A stretch of DNA of 64,000 nucleotides from Vibrio amylolyticus (GTDB lineage: Bacteria > Pseudomonadota > Gammaproteobacteria > Enterobacterales > Vibrionaceae), in assembly GCF_023145695.1 (NCBI RefSeq), contig NZ_JAJHVV010000009.1, positions 62,001 through 126,000 on the forward strand. Direction: 5' to 3'. Positions 54,485-63,897 of the stretch are shown piece after piece (within the stretch, counting starts at the first letter, position 1; each line of letters begins with the position of its first letter). A program made the translations under genes and the position numbers. The notes beneath the pieces were generated by a model that saw only the letters and a program-made list of their open reading frames with translations, did not search any database and was not told where the DNA came from.

Positions 54485-55187
54485 AGAGTTTCTCAATAAT
54501 TCTGATGCGGGGATTCTATCACTATCAGGGAAGAACGTAGTAGAGATTTAGTTTTAAAGGTGGTAATTCTGTGCTAGTTCAGGATATTCAATTGGCTAAC
54601 TTGAAGCACGAAAATGCCTCATTGTTTGCTAACTTAATAAGTCAGAAGTCATAAAAGTTAAGAGCCAATTTAGTGGCTCTATAACACGTTATCAATCTCG
54701 TCGTAACTTAAAAGTGCGTAAAATTGGTTGCCAGCTTGGCGTATTAAGAAGATATTGCTATGAACATGTTATTGAAGTTCTATACCGTATATAGAGCTAA
54801 GACTAATTGGACATGAATGCTTTTTTTACTGCAATAGTTCTAAGTCAATTTTAGTATCAAAGAGGATAAGATCCTTTTCAATACATCCATTAAGCATCGT
54901 CAATTATTTATATAGCCATTGGTTACGTGATGTTTGAACACGAACGAATGAAATAAATCTAGATTATTTTTGATCTTTCCTAACTTACAAGCCGTACATA
55001 TCTCTGGTAGCACAACAGTATTAAATGGTCGTTGTGGTTGGTATTAATATGCATCTCGATTTCATTGCTTAAATGCCATTCAAATAGCGAACTGTCGGCC
55101 TACCTAACCATGAAGTAGCAGTCAATATTTTTGAAGAACCGTCTTCAATTACGCTACTACTTTGTCTAAAAAAATGAGGAAAGGGCA
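54485..55187. other. Long gene-free region with a hairpin
   Basis: These 703 bases, the longest gap in the window, hold no frame that looks coding. A perfect 7-base stem AGAGCCA/TGGCTCT lies at 54661-54680 with moderate T-richness on the minus strand, and an imperfect repeat TCTATA-CCG-TATATAGA lies near 54780-54796. It may contain an unrecognised RNA gene. Confidence 0.4.
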
Positions 55188-56515
55188 ATGATGTTTAAAA
55201 AATTTTACCAATCGCAGTTTTAGTCAGCGTTGTTGCTGGTTGCAATAGTGATGGAACAACTACAAGTTCTCTACAAGCCGTACACTCTTCAGTCGATGCT
55301 CCGCTTGCAAATGTTTGGTTAAATGGTGCAGCACAATGGGAAGGTGTGGATTATGGTATTGCTTCGGGGTATAGCAATGTAAATTCCGGTAAGAATACCG
55401 TATCTGTTGAAGTACAGCTTCCCGGTGGAGCAACCACGACGGTTATTCCAGAGACCACTCTGTTTTTAAATGCCGCAACAGACTACACGGTGATGGTCGT
55501 GGGTGACGCAGATGGTTCAAGTAACTACCCTGTTGATGCTTTGGTTATTACTCGGCCATCAAAAGGGATGGCAGACAACAGTACTCTTGACGTTCAAGTT
55601 GTCCATGCTTCTGCTGGTGTCCCTGATGTGGACTTGTACGTAACAGCGCCGGGTGCTGATATTAATTCGGCTGCAGCCCTTGATACGCTTGCCTTTAAAG
55701 ATGATACCGGTGTGCTAAACATCGCGTCGGCGACCTATCAAATTAGACTGACATTAGCCGGAACCAAAACCGTTGCTTTCGATTCAAGTTCGGTACCACT
55801 TTCTGCAAACAGTGAACTAACGATAGCAGCGATTCCAAATCAAGATAGCGATGGTAGCTCACCTGTGAAGCTACTAGTAATGGACGGGACTGGTTCTTCG
55901 CTAATCTATAATGTGACTGAAAAAGCGGAAATTCAGGTTGGTCATCTTGTTGATGATGCGCCAAGGGTGGACGTATCGCTAAACGGCAGTGAAGCAGTAT
56001 CTGATTTGGACTTTAAAGACGTGACTAATTACACAGCAGTAACTGCAGATACGTACGATATTGTTGTCTATCAAGACAACACTCCAGGCTCCCCAGTAAT
56101 TGAGGAAGAGGGTGTTGCTTTAAATGGGGGGAAAGATTACGGCGTATTTGCTGTCGGTGAGCTTGCCACGATAGAAGCCTTACTTATAGAGGTGGACAGA
56201 AGACTTGTGGCAACCAGTGCAAAGCTTAATGTTATCCATGCAGCACCTTCAGCTTCAGTCGTCGATGTTTATCTTACTGCGTCGACAGATATCTCTACTG
56301 CTGACCCTGCTATTAATGATTTTGATTTTAAAGATAACCTTCAAGGTGTCTACGTGGCTGCGGGAGACTATTTCGTTACCGTAACGGCTGCTGATTCTAA
56401 AATACCTGCAATTGGTCCAGCAGCAGTCACGTTGGAAAACGCGAAAGTGTATCAAGCGACAGCAATTGATGACGGTGCTGGATTCGATCTACTAGTTAAT
56501 GACATTACTGATTAG
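55188..56515 (+). pseudogene. DUF4397-domain lipoprotein, frameshifted in an A tract near the start
   Basis: The intact downstream frame (from a GTG at 55346) gives 389 residues with repeated DUF4397-like modules (VQVVHASAGVPDVDLYVTAP; QVGHLVDDAPRVDVSLNGS; LNVIHAAPSASVVDVYLTAS). Upstream, the true start is clear in another frame: GAGGAAAGGGCA then ATG at 55188, followed by MFKK and, if the A6 run at 55197-55202 were A7, ILPIAVLVSVVAGCNSDG, a perfect lipoprotein signal with lipobox VAGC. A single-base shortfall therefore breaks the gene. It may be switchable by slippage, a true pseudogene or an error. The protein would be a surface or periplasmic lipoprotein. Confidence 0.8.
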
Positions 56516-56548
56516 TGCGAGGAATGTTTTGAAAACGTGAGATTGAAA

Positions 56549-56584
56549 TAAAAAGAGCCAATCATTTGAATTGGCTCTTTTTAT
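56549..56584. terminator. Bidirectional intrinsic terminator
   Basis: AAAAAGAGCCAAT pairs with ATTGGCTCTTTTT around CATTTGA. It separates convergent genes. Confidence 0.92.
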
Positions 56585-56623
56585 TTAGGTAGTAAGATTT
56601 GGTTGGCTTTATAGAAAGACTTT

Positions 56624-57061
56624 CTAAGCCACCATCTCATCGCAGAAGAGCTTTGCGTGGTCAATTCCGTTTAATGCGCAGCTTTCATCAACATCGGAAA
56701 GGTCGCCACTTACTCCAATCGCACCTAAAACCGTGTTATTAGCATCGCGAATCAGTAATCCTCCCGGTACGGGCACCATATTACCGTGGGCAAGGACATT
56801 CACAGCGGAGATAAACGCAGGTCGTGCATCAGCGTCTTGAGCGAGCTTTCTAGATGAGCAACCAAGTGCGAGTGCTCCCCAAGCTTTAGCTACTGCTATG
56901 TCAGGACGCATCATACTAGAACCATCTTGACGCTGGAGTGAGATGAGCTTTCCACCACTGTCGAGTACAGCAACTGTGAGTGGGGCGCTATCGGTTTGTT
57001 GCCCAGCTTTTAACGTACCATCAATAATGGTCAAGGCTTGTTGAAGAGTTAAACTTCCCAT
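56624..57061 (-). CDS. HbpS/GlcG-family haem-binding-fold protein
   Basis: About 145 residues from the ATG at 57061 (AGGAGA upstream). The GlcG/HbpS fold is shown by LTLQQALTIIDGTL, LTVAVLDSGGKLISLQRQDG, DIAVAKAWGAL and VPVPGGLLIRDANNTVLGAIGVSGD, with a C-terminal Cys-containing helix. Such proteins accompany glycolate/glyoxylate genes (glcG) or sense haem. Here it lies next to the leftward malate synthase gene within a glyoxylate cluster, so an accessory role there is plausible. The 220-base gap suggests its own promoter. Confidence 0.85.
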   Translation of the reverse strand: MGSLTLQQALTIIDGTLKAGQQTDSAPLTVAVLDSGGKLISLQRQDGSSMMRPDIAVAKAWGALALGCSSRKLAQDADARPAFISAVNVLAHGNMVPVPGGLLIRDANNTVLGAIGVSGDLSDVDESCALNGIDHAKLFCDEMVA

Positions 57062-57281
57062 GTTATCTCCTAGTCTGTGATTGCCATCCACGCTGTACGC
57101 AATGAAACGTAGAGAGTTTTATGCCAATCGTACTAAATAACTGGTCATTTTAGCGGGTTAAAAAGCTCGATAACTGCGTTAGAATTTTTGATTGTAGATA
57201 CACTACTTGTCGAAAAATTCCGCCTTGTTCTCTAGCATTTTTCCCGCGCTATTTTTGATCACTCACTTAGTATGATTGGTA

Positions 57282-58922
57282 TTAGCTCCTTTTAAGAAGC
57301 GGATAGCTTGGTAAAGTTAGGAAGTTGGCGAACTGTTTTGCTGTTGAAAGATCATAGAAAAGATCCGCGGTCTCTTTGAATCGACCAGCAGCATAACGAG
57401 CTTCTCCGACTTCTTGTGAAATAGTGTCTAGCTCTTGATAGAGCCATTTGTGTAGACGTTCTTTGGTAAACGGTTGACCATCATCTAATGTGATCCCGTG
57501 ATGGATCCATTGCCAAATGTTGGCACGCGAGATTTCAGCGGTTGCGGCATCTTCCATCATTCCATAGATAGGGACACAACCTAAACCTTGAATCCATGAC
57601 TCAATATAATAAAGAGCAATACGAATGTTTTTACGAACACCTTGCTCATCACGTCGTCCAGTGCATGGCTTAAGCAGTAAGTCAGCGTCAATGGTGTGTG
57701 TTGGTCCTTCAAAATCGAGCTGATTTATCTTTCCGCCTAGATACTTATTAAAAGTCGACATAGCAAGGTCAACTAAAGCAGGATGTGCAACCCAAGTACC
57801 GTCATGCCCGTTGGTTACTTCACGTTGTTTATCTTCGATCACCTTAGCCGTCACCCCCGCCATTTTTTGGGGATCTTTGTTTGGTATAAAGGCAGACATC
57901 CCTCCCATAGCGAGAGCGCCACGCGTATGACACGTGCGAACCAACAGTTGGCTGTATGCATTCAAAAAGTCCTGGTTCATACCAATGCCATGGCGATCTG
58001 GTAAGATGCGATCAGAGTGATTTTTTAGCGTTTTAATATAACTAAAGATATAGTCCCAGCGGCCACAGTTCATTGCCACGATATGATCTTTCATCGCGTA
58101 TAAAATTTCTTCCATCTGGAACACGGCAGGGAGCGTCTCGATTAATACGGTGGCACGAATCGTTCCTCGTTCTGTATTGAAGTAGTCTTCAGTGAAACGG
58201 AAAATATCATCCCACCATTGCGCTTCTTCCATACTCTCTAGCTTTGGAATGTAATAATAAACACCAAGCCCTTTTTCCGATCGGCTTTGGTAGTTATGGA
58301 AAAAGTACAATGCGAAATCCATAAGGCAGCCAGCAATCGCTTCTCCTTTATAGGCAATTCCTTTTTCCGGTAGGTGTATACCACGTGGACGTGCAATTAA
58401 CTGAGTATGCTGTGCATTGAGTTGATAATGCTTGTTCTTAGCGGTATCGGTATAGCTAATGGTTCCACGGTTGGCATCTCGAAGGTTTACTTGCCCGTCT
58501 ATCATGTTTTCCCATGTAGGCGCAGAGGCATCTTCGAAACAGCACATGAATACTTTGGCACCAGAGTTCATCGCGTTGATCACCATTTTGCGATCAATCG
58601 GTCCGGTAATTTCTACTCTTCGATCAAGTAGCTGGGCTGGAATATCGGCTACTCGCCACTCTTTATCTTCGCGAATATGCTGAGTGTCTTGGCGAAAGTC
58701 TGGCAAAGCACCTTTGTCATACTCGGCTTGGGCAAAGTCGCGAGTATTCAACAAAGTGTTTCGTCGTTCTTGGAAGTTTTTTACTAACTGATGTAAAAAC
58801 TCGATAGCAGGCTTAGAAAGGATCGCTTTGTATTCTGGGTTACTATGTTTTTCTAATATTTCCAGCGTAGAGCTCTCTTCTCTAGAAAGCTCGGCACGAT
58901 CCGCGATGTCATGTGAATTCAT
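57282..58922 (-). CDS. aceB: Malate synthase A
   Basis: The ATG at 58922 has AAGGAG seven bases upstream and yields 546 residues. Signature segments: PTWENMIDGQVNLRDANRGT, LIARPRGIHLPEKG, GVYYYIPKLESMEEA, RGTIRATVLIETLPAVFQMEEILYAM, MNCGRWDYIFSY, GMSAFIPNKDP and DGTWVAHPALVDLA. It makes malate from glyoxylate and acetyl-CoA. It is separated from aceA and instead shares a divergent promoter region with glyoxylate carboligase, which says that glyoxylate is handled by two routes here: to malate or to tartronate semialdehyde. Confidence 0.95.
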   Translation of the reverse strand: MNSHDIADRAELSREESSTLEILEKHSNPEYKAILSKPAIEFLHQLVKNFQERRNTLLNTRDFAQAEYDKGALPDFRQDTQHIREDKEWRVADIPAQLLDRRVEITGPIDRKMVINAMNSGAKVFMCCFEDASAPTWENMIDGQVNLRDANRGTISYTDTAKNKHYQLNAQHTQLIARPRGIHLPEKGIAYKGEAIAGCLMDFALYFFHNYQSRSEKGLGVYYYIPKLESMEEAQWWDDIFRFTEDYFNTERGTIRATVLIETLPAVFQMEEILYAMKDHIVAMNCGRWDYIFSYIKTLKNHSDRILPDRHGIGMNQDFLNAYSQLLVRTCHTRGALAMGGMSAFIPNKDPQKMAGVTAKVIEDKQREVTNGHDGTWVAHPALVDLAMSTFNKYLGGKINQLDFEGPTHTIDADLLLKPCTGRRDEQGVRKNIRIALYYIESWIQGLGCVPIYGMMEDAATAEISRANIWQWIHHGITLDDGQPFTKERLHKWLYQELDTISQEVGEARYAAGRFKETADLFYDLSTAKQFANFLTLPSYPLLKRS

Positions 58923-59235
58923 TGTTCGTCTCCTTAAACAATACCGATTGAATTTTGTATACAAAATCAAATTTACATGTCTACTTATATGGTAATTTTA
59001 GTCAACAATCAAAGTAATTTTAACAAATTATTATCATCGAATTTTCTGTGAAATTAATTTAACGTGAAGATAGTTTATATAAAGCTATGTTGTGCAGCAC
59101 TTGCGAGGTTAGTAACCACTTAGTAAAGCTATTGGATGTTATCTTGATGTTAAATTATTTCTTGCCAAAATCTCATTTAGGTTCATAGTGTACAAAGTCG
59201 TTTTAAATTGTATACAATCCGAAAGGGAGATTCAC
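58923..59235. promoter_or_regulatory. Divergent aceB/gcl promoter region with GTATAC-core operators
   Basis: A perfect 16-base palindrome ATTTTGTATACAAAAT lies at 58952-58967 on the aceB side and a perfect 12-base palindrome ATTGTATACAAT at 59207-59218 just before gcl. A weaker copy (TAGTGTACAAA) lies near 59186-59196. The TTGTATACAA core is typical of GntR/FCD-type operators, but no GntR gene is in the window; a TetR gene and a LysR gene end the cluster. The placement near both start codons suggests repression of both genes. Confidence 0.7.
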
Positions 59236-61017
59236 ATGGCTAGAATGAAAGCAATAGAAGCTGCGGTAGAGGTACTAAAACTAGAAGGCGTTGATATTGC
59301 CTTTGGTGTACCGGGCGCAGCGATTAATCCAATGTATGCCGCAATGAAGAAGTTAGAAGGTATTGATCATGTGCTGGCACGCCATGTAGAAGGCGCTTCC
59401 CATATGGCGGAAGGGTATACACGTACAAATCAAGACAACATTGGTGTTTGTATCGGTACATCTGGCCCTGCAGGCACGGATATGATTACTGGTCTTTACT
59501 CTGCATCTGCAGATTCGATTCCAATTTTGTGTATTACTGGTCAAGCACCAAGAGCAAGACTGCATAAAGAAGACTTCCAAGCTGTCGATATTGAAACTAT
59601 TGCTAAGCCAGTAACAAAGTGGGCAACAACCGTACTAGAGCCAGCTCAAGTACCACGCGCTTTCCAAAAAGCGTTTCACATTATGCGCTCTGGCCGTCCA
59701 GGCCCAGTTCTTATTGATTTACCAATCGATGTTCAATTGGCTGAAATCGAATTTGATATTGAAACGTATCAACCTCTAGAAGCTTACAAGCCAAAAGCAA
59801 CAAGAGAACAAGCAGAGAAAGCGATGTCGATGATGTGTGATTCTGAGAATCCACTTATCGTATCGGGCGGCGGTGTTATCAATGCTGGTGCGTCTGAATT
59901 GCTACAACAATTTGCTGAAATTACGGGTGTTCCAGTTGTACCAACACTAATGGGTTGGGGAACAATCCCAGATGATCATGAGCTAATGGTCGGTATGGTT
60001 GGTCTGCAAACGGCTCACCGTTACGGTAATGAAACCATGCTTCAATCAGATTTCGTATTTGGTATTGGTAACCGTTTTGCAAACCGTCACACTGGTTCAC
60101 TGGATGTTTACACTAAAGATCGTACGTTCGTGCATGTAGACATTGAACCAACGCAAATTGGTCGAGTTTTCTGTCCTGATTTAGGTATCGTTTCTGATGC
60201 AAAATCAGCTTTGGAAGAGTTAATTGAAGTCGCAAAAGAGTGGCGTGATAAAGGCATTCTGCCAAATCGCAGTCAGTGGGTGAATGAGTGTCAGCAACGT
60301 AAAGCAACGATGCTGCGTAAAACGCACTACACAGAAATACCAGTGAAACCAATGCGTGTTTACGAAGAGATGAACAAAGCGTTTGATCGCGAAACTTGTT
60401 ATGTAAGTACGATTGGCTTGTCACAGATTGCTGCTGCACAAATGCTTCACGTTTATAAGCCGCGCCACTGGATCAACTGTGGTCAAGCTGGCCCATTAGG
60501 CTGGACGATCCCTGCTGCGCTAGGTGTTCGCGCTGCTGATCCAAGCCGTCCTATTGTTGCTATCTCGGGTGACTACGATTTCCAATTCATGATTGAAGAG
60601 CTAGCAGTGGGTGCGCAATTTAACTTGCCGTACATCCACGTGGTAGTGAACAACTCTTACCTTGGTCTAATCCGTCAAGCGCAACGACAGTTTGATATTG
60701 ATTACTGTGTTCAATTGGCGTTTGAAAATCAAAACGCACCTGAGCTAGAAGGTTACGGTGTTGACCATATCGCCGTTGTTGAAGGTTTAGGCTGTAAAGC
60801 TATTCGAGTTCGAGATCCCGATCTTCTGCCTCAAGCATTTGAAGACGCAAAAGCGCTAATGAACAAACACAAAGTACCAGTTGTTGTTGAGGTCATCCTA
60901 GAGCGCGTAACAAATATCGCTATGGGTGTTGAAATCAATGCCATCAACGAATTTGAGTCTCTTGCTGAAACACTGGAAGACGCACCAACAGCGGTACGTA
61001 ATAACTTAAGCAAGTAG
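59236..61017 (+). CDS. gcl: Glyoxylate carboligase (tartronate-semialdehyde synthase)
   Basis: From the ATG at 59236 (AGGGAGA upstream) the product is 593 residues, the usual length. ThDP-dependent fold: N-terminal [15 protein letters not shown] with Val in place of the usual catalytic Glu (the known Gcl peculiarity), [23 protein letters not shown], a central FAD-binding domain, and the ThDP/Mg motif [22 protein letters not shown] with downstream [12 protein letters not shown]. It joins two glyoxylates to tartronate semialdehyde plus CO2. Followed by hyi and glxR genes in the same direction: the classic glycerate pathway. Confidence 0.95.
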   Translation: MARMKAIEAAVEVLKLEGVDIAFGVPGAAINPMYAAMKKLEGIDHVLARHVEGASHMAEGYTRTNQDNIGVCIGTSGPAGTDMITGLYSASADSIPILCITGQAPRARLHKEDFQAVDIETIAKPVTKWATTVLEPAQVPRAFQKAFHIMRSGRPGPVLIDLPIDVQLAEIEFDIETYQPLEAYKPKATREQAEKAMSMMCDSENPLIVSGGGVINAGASELLQQFAEITGVPVVPTLMGWGTIPDDHELMVGMVGLQTAHRYGNETMLQSDFVFGIGNRFANRHTGSLDVYTKDRTFVHVDIEPTQIGRVFCPDLGIVSDAKSALEELIEVAKEWRDKGILPNRSQWVNECQQRKATMLRKTHYTEIPVKPMRVYEEMNKAFDRETCYVSTIGLSQIAAAQMLHVYKPRHWINCGQAGPLGWTIPAALGVRAADPSRPIVAISGDYDFQFMIEELAVGAQFNLPYIHVVVNNSYLGLIRQAQRQFDIDYCVQLAFENQNAPELEGYGVDHIAVVEGLGCKAIRVRDPDLLPQAFEDAKALMNKHKVPVVVEVILERVTNIAMGVEINAINEFESLAETLEDAPTAVRNNLSK

Positions 61018-61076
61018 TCATTCGACGAGTAAAGCTCTTATTTAGGCGGAGAGCCTGATTAAGAAAAAGTAACAAC

Positions 61077-61132
61077 CTATCGCATATAAGGCTCCACCAA
61101 TGTGGTTAACACTGCGGTGTTATATGCGATAG
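61077..61132 (+). repeat. Long inverted repeat between gcl and hyi, ending at the hyi ribosome site
   Basis: CTATCGCATATAA (61077-61089) is perfectly complementary to TTATATGCGATAG (61120-61132), enclosing CACC/GGTG inner pairs. The right arm ends two bases before AAGGAG (61135-61140), which belongs to hyi. No T-run follows, so it may stabilise or process the mRNA, or modulate translation of hyi. Confidence 0.75.
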
Positions 61133-61146
61133 CCAAGGAGAAGATT

Positions 61147-61923
61147 ATGCCAAAATTTGCTGCCAACTTATCGATGCTTTTCAACGAAGTTGATTTTCTA
61201 GACCGTTTTAAAGCGGCCTCAGACGCAGGCTTTCAAGGGGTTGAGTACCTATTCCCTTACGATTTTAGTGCACAGGAAATCAAACAGAACCTAGATACTT
61301 ACAAGCTAGAGCAGGTTCTATTCAATCTACCTGCGGGTGATTGGGCTGCGGGTGACCGTGGAATCGCTGTGGATCCTAACCGCGTTGCAGAGTTTCAGTC
61401 TGGAGTTGCTCAAGCAATTGAATACGCCAAAGTATTGGGTTGTACTCAAATCAACTGCTTAGCCGGTATTGCACCAGAAGGTGTGACTGAACAAGACGCG
61501 TATTCAGTACTCGTGATTAACCTAAGATATGCCGCTGAAGCACTAAAAGCGGAAGGTATTTCGATGGTTATCGAGGCAATCAATACTCGTGATATTCCTG
61601 GCTTTTTCATCAACAACACAGAACAAGCGAAAGGCATCATCAAAGAAGTAGGCAGCGATAATTTGTCTCTTCAATATGACATCTACCATATGCAGATCAT
61701 GGAAGGCGATTTGGCGCCAACCATGACCAATAACATCGCTCAAATCGGTCACGTTCAACTGGCGGATAACCCTGGTCGTCATGAACCGGGAACGGGTGAA
61801 ATCAACTATCCATTCGTATTAGCTCACCTAGACAGCCTTGGCTATACAGGTTGGGTTGGGTGTGAATACAAACCAAAGACAACAACGACAGACGGCTTAG
61901 ATTGGCTTAATCAGTATAACTAA
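61147..61923 (+). CDS. hyi: Hydroxypyruvate isomerase
   Basis: The product is 258 residues from the ATG at 61147 (AAGGAG, spacing about 6). It is a TIM-barrel protein of the Hyi/xylose isomerase-like AP endonuclease-2 fold: ANLSMLFNEVDFLDRFKAA, GFQGVEYLFPYDF, FNLPAGDWAAGDRGIA, MVIEAINTRDIPGFF, LQYDIYHMQIMEGDL and the metal-site end IGHVQLADNPGRHEPGTGEINY. It interconverts hydroxypyruvate and tartronate semialdehyde, bridging gcl and the reductase. Confidence 0.93.
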   Translation: MPKFAANLSMLFNEVDFLDRFKAASDAGFQGVEYLFPYDFSAQEIKQNLDTYKLEQVLFNLPAGDWAAGDRGIAVDPNRVAEFQSGVAQAIEYAKVLGCTQINCLAGIAPEGVTEQDAYSVLVINLRYAAEALKAEGISMVIEAINTRDIPGFFINNTEQAKGIIKEVGSDNLSLQYDIYHMQIMEGDLAPTMTNNIAQIGHVQLADNPGRHEPGTGEINYPFVLAHLDSLGYTGWVGCEYKPKTTTTDGLDWLNQYN

Positions 61924-61991
61924 ACAAAGACAGATAATTGAACTGACGAATTAAATAGAACATTTCAATGTCGAGTTATGGAGAACAGAAT

Positions 61992-62888
61992 ATGAAAATT
62001 GCATTTATCGGAACAGGCATCATGGGTAAGCCAATGGCTGAAAATCTGCAAAAAGCAGGTCATCAGTTGGTATTTACTGACCACTTTAACCCAGCGCCGC
62101 AAGATCTAGTTGAAGCGGGCGCTATCGTTACGCATTCGCCAAAAGAAGCGACCCAAGTGGCTGACGTAATTATCCTGATGGTACCCAATACCCCGCAAGT
62201 CGAAGACGTTCTATTTGGTGACAATGGTGTAGAGCAGGGTCTGGGTGATAATGCAGCAAGCAAGCTGGTTATCGACATGAGTTCGATCTCTCCAATGGCG
62301 ACGCAAGCCATTGCTAAACGTGTTAAAGAGAGTGGCGCTCAATACCTTGATGCCCCCGTATCTGGCGGTGAAGTCGGTGCCGTTGGTGGTACGCTAAGCA
62401 TCATGGTTGGTGGTGACCAAAGCGCATTTGATGTTGCTAAACCATTATTTGAAGTGATGGGTAAAAACATTACGCTTGTTGGTGATAATGGTGCGGGTCA
62501 AACAACGAAAGTCGCAAACCAAATCATTGTTGCACTTAACATTGAAGCGGTTTCTGAAGCATTAGTCTTTGCTTCGAAAGCGGGTGCTGATCCGGCGCGC
62601 GTTCGTCAGGCTCTATTAGGCGGCTTTGCAAGCTCAAAGATTTTAGAAGTGCACGGCGAGCGTATGATTGAAGGGACGTTTGATCCGGGCTTTAAGATCG
62701 CCCTTCACCAGAAAGACCTTAACTTAGCGTTAACGGGCGCTGAAGAGCTCAAAGTTGCGCTGCCAAATACGGCGAATGCACAAGAGCTATTTGGTGAGTG
62801 TGCAGCGCTAGGCGGTGAAAACTGGGACCACTCAGCACTGATTAAAGCTATAGAAAATCGTTCTGACCACTCGATTCGTAATAAATAG
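61992..62888 (+). CDS. glxR: 2-hydroxy-3-oxopropionate (tartronate semialdehyde) reductase
   Basis: The ATG at 61992 is preceded by GGAGA and gives 298 residues. Hydroxyisobutyrate dehydrogenase-family motifs: Rossmann IAFIGTGIMGKPMAENLQKAG, DMSSISPMATQAIAKRV, DAPVSGGEVGAVGGTLSIMVGG, and the catalytic Lys in AGQTTKVANQIIVALN. It reduces tartronate semialdehyde to D-glycerate with NADH. Next to gcl and hyi the GlxR/GarR assignment is secure. A glycerate kinase gene is not in the window. Confidence 0.93.
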   Translation: MKIAFIGTGIMGKPMAENLQKAGHQLVFTDHFNPAPQDLVEAGAIVTHSPKEATQVADVIILMVPNTPQVEDVLFGDNGVEQGLGDNAASKLVIDMSSISPMATQAIAKRVKESGAQYLDAPVSGGEVGAVGGTLSIMVGGDQSAFDVAKPLFEVMGKNITLVGDNGAGQTTKVANQIIVALNIEAVSEALVFASKAGADPARVRQALLGGFASSKILEVHGERMIEGTFDPGFKIALHQKDLNLALTGAEELKVALPNTANAQELFGECAALGGENWDHSALIKAIENRSDHSIRNK

Positions 62889-62972
62889 AGTCGATTAATC
62901 ATTGAAGTAAAAGACAGCAACGAAGGCTAGTATCTTGGCTGTATCGATAGTCGCAGCCGAGATACCCCTATA

Positions 62973-63008
62973 GAGTGATTACTTGGGCAGGCGATCACTC
63001 GTATTTTT
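62973..63008 (+). terminator. Probable terminator of the gcl-hyi-glxR operon
   Basis: GAGTGAT pairs with ATCACTC around 14 bases and is followed by GTATTTTT. A second inverted repeat GAATAGG/CCTATTC (63070-63090), followed by TTTC, lies just downstream in the same 312-base gap, which also holds the TetR-gene promoter. Confidence 0.55.
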
Positions 63009-63200
63009 CCTCGCAAATCGCGTAGTTTCGTCTCCTTTTATGCGCGTTCCCGTCCCTTGAAGCAGAAGTGAATAGGCGCTTCACCTATTCTTTCTTAGCA
63101 GGCGCTTTTGATTCAAGGTCGGGATTTTTTCATCCTGCTTTATCCCATAAATAGTTTTAACTCTTTATATCTATTGGACTTATCAAACAAATTAATTACT

Positions 63201-63851
63201 ATGGCAAAGAAGACCCTATGGATAGGTAAACGCATGTCTCGGATTAGAGAGAAAAATCAACAGCTGATTATTGAAGTTGCCAGTGAGCAGTTCGCCATTA
63301 ATGGCTACGCGGCAACGAAAATGGTCGACATTGCCAAAGCTGCCAACATTCCGAAGCCCAATGTTTTTTACTATTTCAGTAGCAAAGATAAGCTCTACTA
63401 TGCTGTATTAGAAATGGTGACTCAGCCATTGTTAGAGGCATCACGCCCAATTGAGCATCTAGACAACCCTGTCGAAGCACTGACTCAATATATTCAAACT
63501 AAACTCCGTATTTCTCGAGATTACCCATACGCTTCAAAAGTATTTGCTAATGAAGTGATGTCGGGTGCAAAAGTATTGCCCCTTGAAGTTGGCGAGGAGC
63601 TGTTTAAGCAATCACAGATGATTATTGATAAGTTTACGTCATGGTCAGAGAAGGGACTAATGGACCCTGTTCCTCCTCAGCATTTGATGTTTACCATATG
63701 GGCGGCGACACAAACCTACGCTGATTTTAGTTGGCAAATCTGTAATGTGATGGAAAAAGAAACGTTAGATACTGAAGATTATGCAGATGCAGCAGAGTTC
63801 TTAACACAACTTGTAATTAAAGGTTGTGGAGTAAAAAGCGCGACGGAATAG
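63201..63851 (+). CDS. TetR-family transcriptional regulator, RutR-like C-terminal domain
   Basis: About 216 residues from the ATG at 63201 (a later ATG at 63234, before SRIREKNQ, has a better ribosome site). The TetR HTH is clear: QLIIEVASEQFAINGYAATKMVDIAKAANIPKPNVFYYFSSKDKLYYAVLEM. The C-terminal part, with VFANEVMSGAKVLPLEVGE and a Trp-rich helix, matches the RutR-type TetR_C_6 domain, which senses pyrimidines or related compounds in RutR. It lies immediately after the glyoxylate operon and is its best local regulator candidate, though the GTATAC-type palindromes are not typical TetR sites. Confidence 0.87.
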   Translation: MAKKTLWIGKRMSRIREKNQQLIIEVASEQFAINGYAATKMVDIAKAANIPKPNVFYYFSSKDKLYYAVLEMVTQPLLEASRPIEHLDNPVEALTQYIQTKLRISRDYPYASKVFANEVMSGAKVLPLEVGEELFKQSQMIIDKFTSWSEKGLMDPVPPQHLMFTIWAATQTYADFSWQICNVMEKETLDTEDYADAAEFLTQLVIKGCGVKSATE

Positions 63852-63897
63852 CTCTAACTTAATCGCGCCTTTGTACGTACAGGTGCTGCATGACTCA

